NCBI RefSeq assembly: GCF_018143015.1
Contig: NC_054743.1
Location: 38,458,922-38,522,921 of the forward strand
Reading direction: 5' to 3'
DNA length: 64,000 nt
Source: Lytechinus variegatus
Lineage: Eukaryota > Echinodermata > Echinoidea > Temnopleuroida > Toxopneustidae
Made by a program: the position numbers and the translations under genes
In this document: piece by piece, positions 30,367 through 51,255 of the stretch
Position numbering within the stretch: the first letter of the stretch is position 1
Layout: every line of letters starts with the position of its first letter
Notes under the pieces: model-generated
The model's input: the letters and a program-made list of their open reading frames with translations, nothing else
Database searches by the model: none
Told to the model about the DNA's origin: nothing

Positions 30367-31252
30367 CGGTCTTACTTCTTCCGAGTTAATCCGAGAAAAA
30401 AAACGGCGTTGTCATACACATAAAGATATAGTTTTATCAGCACTGGGCTTTGTCCCAAGTATCTGCTATCGAGCCCTGGTCACGTCTTTCGGATGGTAAC
30501 GTTAAAGGTCGGTCCCAGATGCAAAATCACAATGAACAGCTGAAAGTTTTTGTAGATTGGTGAACCCGGACTGCTGATCTTCGTAAGATTCAGAGTTGAC
30601 GAAAAATTGCAAATAATGTCGTTTGTCCAGACTGAGTCCAGGACAAAACTGTTGTTTTGATTCGCCGATTTCGACAAAGACTGCTTTGTCGTGAAGGGCT
30701 TTTGATAATGAATTTTCTGTGTTGTAGAATCCGTCCCCTTCGCAAAAACCCTGATCATGCTGACTGATGCATATGTCTGTAAAAGCTAAATTATATACAT
30801 ACACTTGCGACATTTAAAGCACCTTGTTGACGAAGATATGGATGTGCCGGTTGTAATACTTCATCATTCTCATTCTCATCTGTACATGAATATATCGTTA
30901 TGCCAATTCATTCTTTAATGATACAAACTACGAACCCGTGACGATCAGATCAAAAGAAATATCTATCCAATGCAATTCATTTTTACGGATAAACACTGAT
31001 TATGAATAATTTAAACACGAAAGATGAGAAAACAAGACTAAGAATAAAATAATGGTTCGTTACGATATTTTCATCGTGAAAGGAAAGGTGTCATTTCCAT
31101 GGAATTGTCCATTTCCGATGTTGGTCAACCTTTCCATCGCATAAACTATTCGTAGATACCTTTCTTTAAAAAAATAACTCAAAGAAGCAGGTGGGAATCA
31201 AGGATTTCATAAAATGAGTGCTTCCTAGGATCTGTGCCTACTCAAAAGTTCT
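30367..31252. other. Runx 3' flank and probable 3' UTR
   Basis: The end nearest 31,252 should be the Runx 3' UTR on the minus strand. A possible ATTAAA signal (minus strand) lies at about 30,913-30,918, some 335 nt past the stop. The minus-strand ORFs at 30,480-30,813 have no known domain. Confidence 0.4.
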
Positions 31253-40050
<8,798 letters not shown>

Positions 40051-40554
40051 GAAAAAAACTCCACATGAATCAGTAGCGTAATGAAGAAAAAAAATTATGG
40101 CGCATTAATTATGGGGCAAAATCTCTAAAATGGCCGCGACTGAGCGAAGCGAGCGAGCAAAAAAATTGATATCTATAATATCAAAATAATTGATAGATGT
40201 TGACATAATATTTGAAAATACTATCAAATCTCTTCCTTTCTCTCTCTCTTTTTTTGGCGGGGGGGGGGGGGTCAATGTACCTCAAGTGCTTCCCCGTATA
40301 CGCTATCATGATACAAATTGTTAAGAAGCATATACCATGTACATTTTCAAACGAAAGAAAATTTCATATCCAAAATATAAATCCAGGCATCAAAATTGCT
40401 ATTGACCCCAACAATGATTGTCTTATATAACAGTAAATGTTATCTGATGCCTGTCCTTAAATGAAATGGAATTAACTTTCAGATGATTTGACTTTTAGCC
40501 AAAGAGGAGGGATTTGACATTTCTATAACTATAAGCTCATAATGTGAGTGGGTC
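40051..40554. repeat. Dispersed repeat with GAGCGAAGCGAGCGAGC
   Basis: ATGGGGCAAAATCTCTAAAA, then GAGCGAAGCGAGCGAGC, an AT-rich middle and a run of G at 40,260 mark another member of the family near 27,400 and 35,500. The rest to 40,554 shows nothing coding. Confidence 0.5.
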
Positions 40555-41300
40555 AGGTCATTTCTTGTCGGTCGACAGCACCTTGTTTGTGTAAATGGTG
40601 TGTTATTTCTCTGACTGGTCCGATGTTACCAGCGGAATACCACAAGGGAGTGTTCTCGGACCCCTGCATTTTTATAATCTGCCAGATCAGATTTCGTCAA
40701 GTAATATTTATTTATTTGCCGACGACACCAAGATAGCATGCAATGATGCTGAGATATTACAAGCAGACTAGATCGTCTTGCTTCATAGTCTGACAAATCG
40801 CTATTAAAGTTTCACCCATAAAGATTGTGTACAAAAAATAATAATGAATTTAATGACTATACAATGTCATTAAATTCATTATTCTTTTTTCTACACATGA
40901 GACCACACATAATTTATCAAAAGTTGAAACAAGTCAAGATTTATATTAGGAGTGATAGTTGACACAAAGCTTGACCAGCGCAGACAAAGATAAATAAAGC
41001 CAATAGGCTAATTGATTAATCTAATTAGAAGAATATTTGTTTATCTTGACAAGGAGAACTTTTTACTCCTATACAAAGGATTGATCAGACCTCATTTTGC
41101 AGCATCATGTTGTATGGACTCCATACTTAAAATCAGATATTCAAGCACTAGAAAATGTACAAAAGAAGGGCCCCTAAGTTGGTACATGAGGGAATATGAA
41201 CAAAGATTGATTCAACCAAAACTTCCTACTATAGCATATCGCCGTGGGCAAGGCCGGAGATATGATCGAAACATACAAGTTATTTCACAGGTATGACCAG
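40555..41300 (+). pseudogene. CR1/L2-like LINE ORF2 fragment, left part
   Basis: Frames read SDVTSGIPQGSVLGPLHFYN and then IYLFADDTKIACNDA, which are the RT motifs with the FADD catalytic box. Further on: INLIRRIFVYLDKENFLLLY, KGLIRPHF and PKLPTIAYRRGQG, the thumb and connection region. Stops and frameshifts are frequent. The copy is split at 41,300 by a 155-bp MITE and continues after it. Confidence 0.75.
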
Positions 41301-41455
41301 GGGCCTGTTGCATAAAACCTTTTACCTGAGAAAACTCTGGTAAAAAATGAAAACTACGGTTAGTCTGATTTCTGCCATTGACTTTAACACACGGCAAAAA
41401 CTCCGGTAAAAACAACCTGAGTTTTCTCAGGTAAAAAGTTTTATGCAACAGGCCC
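41301..41455 (+). mobile_element. 155-bp MITE, copy 2
   Basis: Ends GGGCCTGTTGCATAAAACC and (reverse complement) GGGCCTGTTGCATAAAACT flank arms with TTTTACCTGAGAAAACTC. It has the same length as copy 1 (6,895-7,049) and is in the opposite orientation: GATTTCTGCCATTGACTTTA here matches the reverse complement in copy 1. CAG is present on both sides. It interrupts the LINE remnant between ETYKLFHRYD and LPDMG. Confidence 0.85.
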
Positions 41456-41720
41456 CAGGAGGTATATATTGCCAGATATGGGTCAAGTGCATGGGCCTAC
41501 TAGAGGTGATAATAAAAAAAATTCATTCCGAGATCAGTCACTGAGATACGTAAGATTTTTTTTTTACGTGAGATTGAGAAAACCAGTGGAATAGTCAATA
41601 ATTTAATAAGAGAGAAAAAAAAAATTACGCATGAAGTTGGTAACCGAGGAGATAATTTTTTAAAGTGAAATTATAGCATGTGGAGCACATGATTATTATG
41701 AACCTAAATAGATATAGACT
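41456..41720 (+). pseudogene. LINE ORF2 fragment, right part
   Basis: The frame continues LPDMGQVHGPTRGDNKKNSF then RDQSLRYVRFF, matching the 'TRGHSxKLxxxxxRxxxRxxFFSxRVV' region near the end of CR1/L2-type ORF2. Decay makes the 3' end unclear beyond about 41,600. Confidence 0.6.
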
Positions 41721-42694
41721 TTCAAATTTCTGAATAGAATTACCCTGGGAAGCGGGTCAGTGTCTGGCCGGGGTGCTGAAGCAATCACCCCCTTGGGGTG
41801 TTGCGACTTGTGTTATTTTCCAAAGGCAGGACCCCAGGAAATCTGGTAGATATGGCAGAAATGTAATGAAAATGAACGCCGTTTTGTAGGAACGCACTCC
41901 TCACTTCAGAATTTTCCTACACAGTGTTTGAAATATTGCTTGAATTCACCGTTTTCAGACCAGAATATCAAATATTTTCAGCTCGCGCTTCGTGCTCGCG
42001 TTAAGTTGATTTTCATAGTAAAAAAAAATGTTAGAATGTTGGGAAATATTTAGAATGCCCAGATTTTAGGTCTAAATCTAAACTTGCGTACGCATTTTTT
42101 TTTCATATACGCAGCTTGTGTTTTATTTCAAAAACATGAAATGAAAAACGAAACATGAATACTAGTGTCCCAATTTAGGAAATCTAAAGAGTCTCGCTTC
42201 GCGCTCGCACCAATCCTGTTCATGTGATTAGAAAAGTGCTTAGAATGTCCCGTTTTTAGGTCTAAAATCTAATTTTTGTTTTCGTTAGCGCTTCGCGCCT
42301 GCACCAATTGTATGGTTATATTCTTATCCTGTTCATGATTACAAAAAAAGTGCTTAGAATGTCCAGTTCTTAGGTTGGAATGTCAAAAATCTTCAGCTTG
42401 CGCTTTGCATGCGCTCGCATTAGGCTATTTGATTGTGGAAATATTTATCGTCTTGTGTGTATTTAAAACAACAATGGAAAACTCAGTCACGGTTGTGTCC
42501 CCCACCATTGAGGAGATATTTCAGCCCATATCTGCACCCCCACTGAAAAAAAAATTGTTCCCAGGCCCTGAACCCGGGGGTTATTGCCTCCCTATATAAC
42601 ACAGTAGTCTACAGATTTATAGAGTGAAAGCACCATAGAGATGAATACAATATCTCTATGGAAAGCACTCACAACATGCGACCAAAAAAGCCTA
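41721..42694. repeat. Tandem-like repeat with CGCTTCGCGCTCGCA boxes
   Basis: GCTCGCGCTTCGTGCTCGCG (about 41,981), CTCGCTTCGCGCTCGCACCA (about 42,192), GCGCTTCGCGCCTGCACCA (about 42,289) and TGCGCTTTGCATGCGCTCGC (about 42,399) recur. Between them are copies of GTGCTTAGAATGTCC and TTTTTAGGTCTAAA. The unit is roughly 100-110 bp and diverged. A perfect hairpin, CCATAGAGAT/ATCTCTATGG, lies at 42,633-42,661. Confidence 0.55.
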
Positions 42695-42696
42695 TA

Positions 42697-42732
42697 CAGT
42701 GCGTATCAAAAAAAAGTTTACACTTTGAAAAA
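42697..42732 (+). repeat. Left Tc1/mariner-type terminal inverted repeat
   Basis: CAGTGCGTATCAAAAAAAAG followed by TTTACACTTTGAAAAA starts right after a TA dinucleotide. Its inverted partner is at 50,755-50,790. Tc1/mariner elements insert at TA, and this end sequence is of their type. About 850 bp of non-coding sequence follow before the LINE starts. Confidence 0.75.
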
Positions 42733-43582
42733 GCCCTGGGAATTAAAAAATATACAACATGAGGGTAATATTTTCACATATAATCTTGGGTTTTGGTCTC
42801 ATCTATCCAATGAAAGTAAAAGTTTTGACACTATGTTACAATTGAGTGAGCACTGTCCATTTTCGTAAAGCTTGCAGAAATCTGTTTGCGCAGAAATGCT
42901 CGTTTGTACGCTGTGTCAAGGGGAAAGGGCGAAATCAAACTTACCCTGCGAAACATTTCTCATACATTTCCCTTGCACTTTTAGTCAATTGAAGTGAAAC
43001 GGATACATTCAAGCATTTTCTAACAATTTTGCCACCCAAGTTAAAATTTCAACATTTAGTAAACACAACCTTTACCCTTTTTGTTCCAATTGGATCTGAG
43101 GACATAACTGAATCTGAACAAAAGTTTATACCAGACATCTCTAGCATTTTTTTAAATAAGTTTTTATCATTTAAAGTGGGTTTACATTTCATTTTTTATT
43201 TAATATTTGTTTCTCCACACTTTTCCCAAGCTTGACAATTATTAACAAAATGAAATTCAAGCCTAAGCCATATTATGTAAATCACAGCTCGGTGTAAATT
43301 AAATATCGTCACAATGGCCTCTGTGTGTGGGGGAGTGGGATGGGGCGCAATGCACTCCTGGAAGTGGTTTGGGCAAGGAAACAAATTAAAAAAGGTAAAA
43401 GATATCTTCAAGTCAATTTTACTAGCTAAATTCCACGTGTTATTCATGATTAAGGTCTACTTTTATTCACATAACTATTTCAAAGTTCTGCGCAAGTCAT
43501 TTTTCACTAACTTTTCAAAAGTAAGTGGTGCTCACTCAAGCGGAAATATTTTTCGACAGTTGTCTCGTGGCTCCTTTGCTTA
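42733..43582. mobile_element. Probable body of a mariner-type non-autonomous element
   Basis: This lies between the left terminal repeat and the poly(T) that marks the LINE 3' end. No transposase is visible. If the LINE (43,583 to about 50,692) is removed, the remaining left and right pieces make an element of about 980 bp. Confidence 0.5.
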
Positions 43583-43979
43583 TTTTTTTTTTTTTTTTTT
43601 GCAGGTGTTTCTGCATTTATTGAAAATTCAATATATCAAACACAGTAATCATAATGAATATAAAGAAATACAAAAATAAATGAAATAATTACAAATTGTG
43701 ACGATTACATAATAGAATAATTTACATAGATATACATGTACATGTAAGTAATGATAATTATATAAAATAAAATGCAGTGGCCAGCTATCATAAGCAAAAT
43801 GCTTGAGAGAATAGCAGCCAAAGGAAGGCAGCTACATGAAACCATTGTAGAAAGAAAAATCACGGGTCTATAATAATGATGTCACATAATTATTTGAAAT
43901 GTTTATGAAAAAAAAGGGGGGAGAGGTAAAGGGGTCATGTGAAGTGGTGCAGATGTGGGTGCACGTGCAGGTGAGATTT

Positions 43980-46900
43980 TTACACGTACTTTGATACAAG
44001 AAACTTCTTTAATAAAGCTTTAAAGGAAAAAAGAGAGGTAGCTTGTTTGATGTTATTCGGTAGAGTGTTCCAAACTTCAGGACCGTGATGACGTATTGTT
44101 TTGTGAGCAATTATTATTTTGGGATTTGTTAGGTGAAAGTCAGATGAATGTCGTGTAGGGTATGAATGTATGTCTCTGTTGTAAACAAAAATATTACGGA
44201 AGGATGCTGGAATAGTGTTGGTGGAAAATTTATACATGAAAATGGCAGTTTGAAAAGTGTGTATATCGTAAATTTTCAATGTCTTAAAATAATGAAATAT
44301 TGGATCAGTATGGGCGAGATAATGAGAGTGATAACAAATACGAAGAGCTTTCTTTTGAAGACGTAATATTGAGTCTATTTTTATTTTGTTACTATTTCCC
44401 CATGCTATGTTACAGTAAGAAATGTGTGACAAAATAAAGGAGTTGTAAAGCATTAGTAATGATCTTTGAGATATATAATATTTCAATTTGTACAAGATGC
44501 CTATGGCCCTTGCAATCATCATGCTTATATTACGAATATGACTACTCCATGTTACGTTTGAATCGATCAATACACCTAAAAATTTTGTTTCCTGTTTTTC
44601 GTTAATGGGCATATCATTGATATAAATGATATCGCGAAATACTTGTTTCGAATTAATATGTTTAAAGTACATGAAGTTTGTTTTATTTATGTTAAGGGAG
44701 AGTCTATTTGATTTAAACCAACCATAATGATAAATTTTTTTAATTCTTGATTTAGAGTTGCGACTAGAATGTTTAAGTTCTGATGTGAATAAAATATGTT
44801 AGTGTCGTCTGCAAATAAAACGTATGTAAGTAAAGGTGATGCATTAACAATATCATTCATATAGATTAAAAATAATAAGGGGCCTAGAATTGAACCCTGA
44901 GGTACTCCACATTTAACGGGGCATGTATGGGATGATTTGAATCTAAAATTAACAAATTGACGTCTATTACTTAAATAATCTTTAAACCAAGAATGAACAC
45001 TACCTCTAATTCCATATTTCTTTAATTTACACAACAAAATATGATGATTCATGGTATCGAATGCTTTCGATAGATCCATGAAAACCCCAATGGTGTGCTC
45101 TTTTTTGGAAAGTGAAGCTGTTATTTTATCATATAATTGTAAGATTGCATAGTCAGTTGAGTGATTTTTCCTAAAGCCGTATTGGTTGGGAATTAATAAC
45201 TGATTTGTGTCCAGAAAAGAATATAGTCGTTTATAAACAATTTTTTCAAGTATTTTGGATATACTTGGTAGTAATGAAATAGGGCGGTAGTTAGCAATTT
45301 GGCAAGGGTCTTCTTTTTTGTATATGGGGATTATTTTTGCAAGTTTAAGTTGATCCGGGAAAATTCCCTTTAAGAGAGATAAATTGAAAATATGTACAAG
45401 GGGAGAAGCCACAAAATGAATTATTTGTTTTAGTAAATATACACTGATACCATCATGGCCACACGATTTAGTAGATTTCAAGGATCGGACGATTTCTAAA
45501 ATTTCATGAAGATTAGTAGGATTAAAAAATAAAGAATCTTCGGCATTGTTATGTAAATATGTAGAAAAGTTGTTGGTATTAGTCACAATGCTAGATGCAA
45601 GGTTAGGACCAACACTGGCGAAAAAAGAATTAAATGCTTCAGCAATTTCGGAAGGGTTTTTCGTTGTGTGTCCGTTTAGAAGGAAATCAACATTAAGATC
45701 ATGCGTTTTCTTACCTAACATTTCGTTTACTGTGTGCCATAATGTTTGATTATTATCTTTATTGTTTTCTATTTTGTTAGAAAAGTACGATTTGCGTGCC
45801 AAACGGATTATTGACGTTAATTTATTACGATATTTTTTGTATTTGTTTTTATGTTCTTGAGTAGGTGATTTTAGTGATATTTTATATAATCTATTACGAG
45901 TCAGTATTGATTTAACTATGCCTTGAGTGATCCATGGTTTTTTATTCTTCTTTTTACTTAGTTTAATTTTTATCAGAGGTATATTTTTTTCATAGTAATG
46001 AATAAGTTTATTTAAAAATACATCATATGATTTATTAACATTGTCTTCTCTATAGACATCTTCCCAACTCTCTGCACTCAAATCAGTTTTTAAAGTTTCT
46101 ATGTTACGTTTAGTCTCTTTTCGTCGGGTAATATTTTCTATATTTTGTTGTTTTTGTAAATGTCTATTATCTTTACAAATTGTGAATATGGGTAAATGGT
46201 CTGAAATGTCGTAGTAAATTATTCCATTGTTATTATCATTATTTAATAGACCTACATTGGAAAATATATTATCAATGATTGTGTGTGTTGTACTTGTTAT
46301 CCGTGTTGGTCTGTTAATGAGAGATTTAAATGAAAATGATGAAAACAAGTTAATAAACTGTTGGCCCTGTGGAGTATGAGGCATAGATATATCTATATTG
46401 AAATCGCCCATGAGATAAGTTTCCTTGTTTTCGTGTGATATACATTCGAGACAAGATTCCAATTCATCCATAAATATGTTGGCGATATTATTTGGTGGTC
46501 TGTAGATTACGCCGACTATCTTGTTTTTATTTTTTTCATCAATAATTTCTATGAATAATGATTCTATACCTTGGAGTTGAATATCATGTCTTATTTTAAA
46601 ATTTAGATCATTGTGAATATAAAAAGCGACACCTCCTCCAGTTCCACGATTACGATCACTATGTTTAAATGTATAATTGTCAATGTTGAAAATGGATGGC
46701 GTGGTTGAGTGTAACCAAGTTTCTGACATTGCGATTACAGAAAAGGGAAAAGTATTCAATATAGAAAAAAACTCACTGAAAGTATCAAAGTTCTTTTGCA
46801 AGCTTCTAATGTTTATATGCATAAAGCTAAGGTGAATTGGTTTGTTAATTTGGGTAGTATTAAAAACTGAATTAAATTCGTTGGCAGTATAGTATCTACA

Positions 46901-47068
46901 CTGGGGTGTAAATACTGCATTATCCAATACGTCATCCAGGTTCATGAAGGGTATAAACTGGGTTTGCAATACGGTGTTGAAAGCTTGGAGTGAAAGGTGT
47001 GTGCAGGTGCAAGTGAGGGTGCATGTACATGATGTAAGAAGAGTGTGTCCGATCATGAGCGCGTACAT
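43980..47068 (-). pseudogene. LINE ORF2: endonuclease and reverse transcriptase, one frameshift
   Basis: The first 793 codons hold the apurinic endonuclease (HINIRSLQ, SETWLHS, GGGVAFYI, YRPPNN, GDFNID, SDHLPIF) and then RT (SCGHDGISVYLLKQ, IPIYKKEDPCQIANYRPISL, NQYGFRKNHSTDYA, MDLSKAFDTMNH, GVPQGSILGPLLFLIYMNDI, FADDTN). A one-base shift in an A run near 44,733-44,740 breaks the frame after LNQELKKF. The same protein resumes as GWFKSNRLSLNINKTNFMYF and runs another 230 codons (TKFLGVLIDSNVTWSSHI, FILSHISYCNIAWGN, GPEVWNTLPNNIK) to a stop at 43,980. All catalytic motifs are kept. Confidence 0.92.
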
Positions 47069-47119
47069 GTGACGAGCAGACTCCGGGCTTTTGATGAAAA
47101 ATAAGGGGGGGGGGGGTCA

Positions 47120-50100
47120 CCGGGATTTGATAAACCTTATATATTGAGCAAGGGTATAAATGAATGAAATCATAGGTCTATGTAGATAGATTTTGAATAA
47201 TAAAAGAATGTAATCTAAGCTGACATAATACGGTGGATATCTTCATTAGCATAATGAACCTGATCCATACAATAAATGCAACGGATCGTAACTGCAAGAA
47301 TAAAATTTACATATGGACAAGTGGACTATATAGAAAGTCAAATTGCAAACAACAATGATAATAGAATCACATTTGAAAAGGTATTTGCGACACGATAGGT
47401 TCATAATCTATGTTCAGGTTGTTAACCTGTTCTGTAAATTACTATGATTAAAAAAGAATGTTTGATTTGAAAAGCTAGATAGGCAGCTGACCAACAAACA
47501 TGTGGATTAGATGCAATTTAACATCATTTTATATTGTAACCTGACTTTCTATTGTAAATGTCCCTTTAGTTGGAGCCACATGTGTGGTCATTGACAACTG
47601 TTTAACAAACATGACAAGGTGAGTGATAAAGGCGAACGTACTAAGTATGCAGGCAGTTACAAGCAGCTATGTACATTGAGAGAGCAAAGGGATAGATGTC
47701 ATCAAAATAACATCCGATCTTATTTACATAATTTCTTTTAGATTACAGAGTCAGTGATATGAATTTAAAGGGTTTGGAATTGTGAGAGTATTCAATAGGA
47801 TGCTTGCATAATGTCTTATTCAAAGACATACTTCATTATGTTTTTTTTTTATTTTGTCGTATACTTGTCTGTCGAAACTTTTGTTCATGACTATACTAAA
47901 ATGATAAAGATAAACTAAGTATGACAATAATTACTCTTTAATATCTACCAAATTTGAGCAATTCTGAGGAATTTGGTTTTAAAAAAGGGTATTCCGCTGA
48001 CAGTAAACATTCAGAAATAAGATTAAAATGAATATGTTATGAGGTTTTCATTTCGGTTTAAAAACCTGAAACGATTCTGAAATTAATCAAATTTTTAAGC
48101 ATATTCGAATTAGCTCTATATTTTCCATACATCGATATCATCTTTAGGTGAAAATTGTGAAGGATTATTCAGAAATGTTGGTCAAAGGAACAGACAGTCA
48201 ATATGCATTCGAATATACAAGCAGAATACAGTTTCTTAGAAAATAAATTGTATATTGGCCGAGCCAGAGCAAGCATTTCTTTCACAAAAAAAAACAATTC
48301 AATTTCAATTATAAGCTAGACCACAATAGTCCAGAAGAAAAGTTTCCTATACCTATCTGTTTCGGCTTTAAATTTGGTTGAATGGTTAGATATAAGGCCT
48401 GATCAAGCTGACATAGGTTCAGTCAGATTATCACCAAAAAAAAAAGAAAGAAAAAACCCTCCAAAAATGGTAGGCCTATAGCCATGATATGCTTACATCA
48501 ACAAATGGTCATGCAAAGATGTATAGACAAAATGATAGTGATTTTGCCAGCATATGAGAAAATCCTTTTTATATTACAAAAATGTTTACGCCTGTGAAAC
48601 ATCAAAACAAGTATGAAAGGGATTCTTACATACTGTAGGGTTATCAGTTGAGTTCAAAGATGTTAAGTATGTAATTTCCAATAGTATTTGGAATAACCAA
48701 CTGGTTCAGATAGTAGTTTATCTGTAAAATACCTGACATTCATCCTTACATCCTTGAACAGTATCAAATGTTGAACAGAGAAAAAAAAAAAATACAGTCA
48801 GCTGAAATGTTGAATATATGACAATTTTAGTCATTTGTCTGGTACATTATATTCACAAAGTATACGTGCCAAGTATGGATCTCTGGCAATTTGCATTTCT
48901 AAACAGAAAAAAAGAAGAAAAATCATGGAAAAGACAAAGAATCAGCTCCTATCAAATGATTTGTTTGCATACAATATTCTAAATATTTCAGAGACTGTCG
49001 TATAGAGTCATCATCGCAGAGACAATGTGTCAACACACTTATCGTTCAGAGAGAGATAAAATATATTTATCGAGAAAGTTTAAGTGATAGAAGACATGTA
49101 TCTCGATCATATAAAAGAGTATATCTGACATACACTTTATATCTGTTTATCTTTCAGTGGTAATTGCATTTGAACTATATATATTTTTTTAATGTTTATC
49201 GAGAGAGTTTAAGTGATAGAATAATTTCTCGATGATATAAACAAGGTAGACTCCAATGAATAATAAAAAAGAGTTTGAAATATACCAGAAGATGTACACG
49301 TTTCAATTTTTTTTTTTTTCGTTGTAGTAGATCGACAAAAGCGATTTTGTATCAGGAAATATTCAAAGTAAACATGATAAGCAAAGCATTATCATGTAGG
49401 ATACCTGACGTTTTATATCTGTTCATCTTTCAGCACTAATTGCAGGTATATTTTAAAAATGGAAAGAAAAATAAATACCGTCTTATACAATAAAATAATG
49501 TACTTAGGTGGAATGTAGGTATTAAACAAATCAAATTTATTTTCCGCTAAAATGTCTATATTCGTGATTTCTCTTTGCTTAGAAGGAATATTTGGCCATT
49601 TGTTTTACTAAAAGACACAAAACAAAATGAATTTTACTCTACTGATGTTAGATGATTCATCTACATGTTAAAAGATTATTCAACTGACATAAATAATTGC
49701 AGAAACGATGTACCCAAAAACACACATCGTTAGAAAAAAGAATATTTTTTTTTATCAAACAGGTTTGAGAAATATAAGTGCTATATATTAAATAGTGTAG
49801 ATTTCAATGAATAATTCATAAAAAGAGACAGTATGGAATAAAACTCTGGTATTTAGACAGTTTTTCAGCATTGTATCAAAACAAAAGCTCAATTTCTTAA
49901 AATTGATTGAAACAGTCAAACGTCTGGCAGATTTAACTGTATTCATGTACAGTCGAGTAAGTATGTAATTTCCGTTCATATATATTATGCAGACTTTTTT
50001 TTTAAATATCGATTGATTTTGAGGATTCTTGAATAACAACAACAAAATTAATCAAAAACAAAAAAAATATGGCGCGAAGATAAAACTATAAGGCGTGAAG
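47120..50100. other. AT-rich spacer between LINE ORF1 and ORF2, no ORF
   Basis: Three kb without a supported reading frame. Short internal duplications are visible: TTTATCGAGAAAGTTTAAGT (about 49,065) against TTTATCGAGAGAGTTTAAGT (about 49,196), and TATCTGTTTATCTTTCAG (about 49,141) against TATCTGTTCATCTTTCAG (about 49,417). A run of 12 G lies at about 47,106. It could be a long inter-ORF region or a separate insertion. Confidence 0.45.
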
Positions 50101-50111
50101 ATGTTTATGGC

Positions 50112-50692
50112 TTACTCATCTTGATGCTGGTAGTCATTCCAAGTAGATGTTCCCTTTTGTTTCCATTGAAGACAAACCTTGGTGTTCTTAAGAAATATCT
50201 TGGTCGACACGCCATCCTTTTTTCTCATGTCATATGCAACCTTTGAGAGATGACCGCGTCTGGCCTTGAGGGCAGGGGGGAGGTCGGTACGGATCGAGAT
50301 GCGTTTTGGAGTAGGACTACCAGGTAGGGGTTGCGTGTTGACTCGTGGTCGTCGATCTCTATTCTCGAAGGCCGATAGAACTTTGTTTCGGTCGGTCATA
50401 TACACAAATTTGACGATTATTGGGTTGGGTGCTGTGGGTTGAGTAGAGCTTGCGTCTTGAGTTGTGCGTCGGGGTAGACGATGGGCGTTTACAAACGCCA
50501 TGTTGGCTGCTTCATTCGCGTCAATGCCGAGGTCAACGATGCAGTTGCGGATAACTTGGAAGATATTCTCCTCAGGAGTCTCATGTAGCCCGTAGAAGAG
50601 TAAATTAGAACGGCGGTTATAAATCTCCAATGAAGTAAGCTGATTTTGTAGGTCATCTATTCGAGACTCCAGGTTGGCCGTAATGGATCTGT
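50112..50692 (-). pseudogene. LINE ORF1 (RRM-type), 5'-truncated
   Basis: Reading on the minus strand from 50,692: NLESRIDDLQNQLTSLEIYN then RRSNLLFYGLHETPEENIFQ, AFVNAHRLPRR, NPIIVKFVYMTDRNKVLSAF, ISIRTDLPPALKARRGHL and a stop at 50,112. This is the end of a coiled coil, an RRM-like domain and a basic C-terminal domain, as in L1-type ORF1 proteins that chaperone the element's RNA. The N-terminal part of the coiled coil is missing. Confidence 0.85.
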
Positions 50693-50754
50693 ACCAACGT
50701 TAAAATGTGGAAAAAAAATTCAGGATATTACAAATGTATATATTTTAAAGGATT

Positions 50755-50790
50755 TTTTCTAAGTGTTAACTTTTTTTTTGATACGCACTG
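50755..50790 (-). repeat. Right Tc1/mariner-type terminal inverted repeat
   Basis: On the minus strand it reads CAGTGCGTATCAAAAAAAAA then GTTAACACTTAGAAAAA, matching the left end at 42,697 with three or four differences. TA follows at 50,791-50,792, as at the left side. Confidence 0.75.
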
Positions 50791-50817
50791 TATATTAATG
50801 ACCACATACATACTATT

Positions 50818-50867
50818 TTTAAACAATAATGAAATTGAAATGTTTAAACAATAATGAAATTGAAATG
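50818..50867 (+). repeat. 25-bp direct repeat, two copies
   Basis: TTTAAACAATAATGAAATTG with AAATG is repeated exactly once, immediately after itself. Confidence 0.8.
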
Positions 50868-51255
50868 ATCATATTCAAGAGTGGGCCAGGCCCGAATGGG
50901 TCATTTTGTCGAAAGATGAAAATGCTAAAAATAAGGTGACTCTGAACATGTTCGAAGTGAAGATATTTCACTTATGCAAAGTTTTGTCTAGATTTTGCTC
51001 CGATTTTCACGATTTCCATTTATTCCCAAGGGTTTTTTTTAAGCGTTTTCCTTGAAATTCTTGAATTTCGTGATCTTCAATGTTCACCCTTTTTCCTTTT
51101 TATGTTGGCTATGTTCCGCTTTATTAGTCGCTTACTAATGGCTCTGATCTGCATATTCTCCACGATGCTATTTCCACAATTGCATTGAGATCAGTGGTTA
51201 ATGGTCGCTCGATTTAAGAAGTCTACTTCCATGCGGACGTCACATTCTAAACAAA

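Larger units (their letters stand above)
43583..50692 (-). mobile_element. Non-LTR retrotransposon nested between mariner-type ends
   Basis: On the minus strand the order is ORF1 (50,692-50,112), a 3-kb spacer, ORF2 (47,068-43,980), a 3' UTR and a poly(A) tail (T run at about 43,583-43,602). The 5' end is cut inside ORF1, as in target-primed insertion. ORF2 has one frameshift, so the insertion is fairly young. Whether the 3-kb spacer belongs to the element or is another insertion is open. By its protein it belongs in the Jockey/CR1 group. Confidence 0.75.

Noticed and set aside
30480..30813. Minus-strand ORFs downstream of Runx as a small gene
   Set aside because: No domain, no splice or start context, and no similarity I recognise; the position fits a 3' flank.
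44166..44366. + strand ORFs across the LINE
   Set aside because: They are antisense shadows of ORF2, whose protein motifs are complete on the minus strand.
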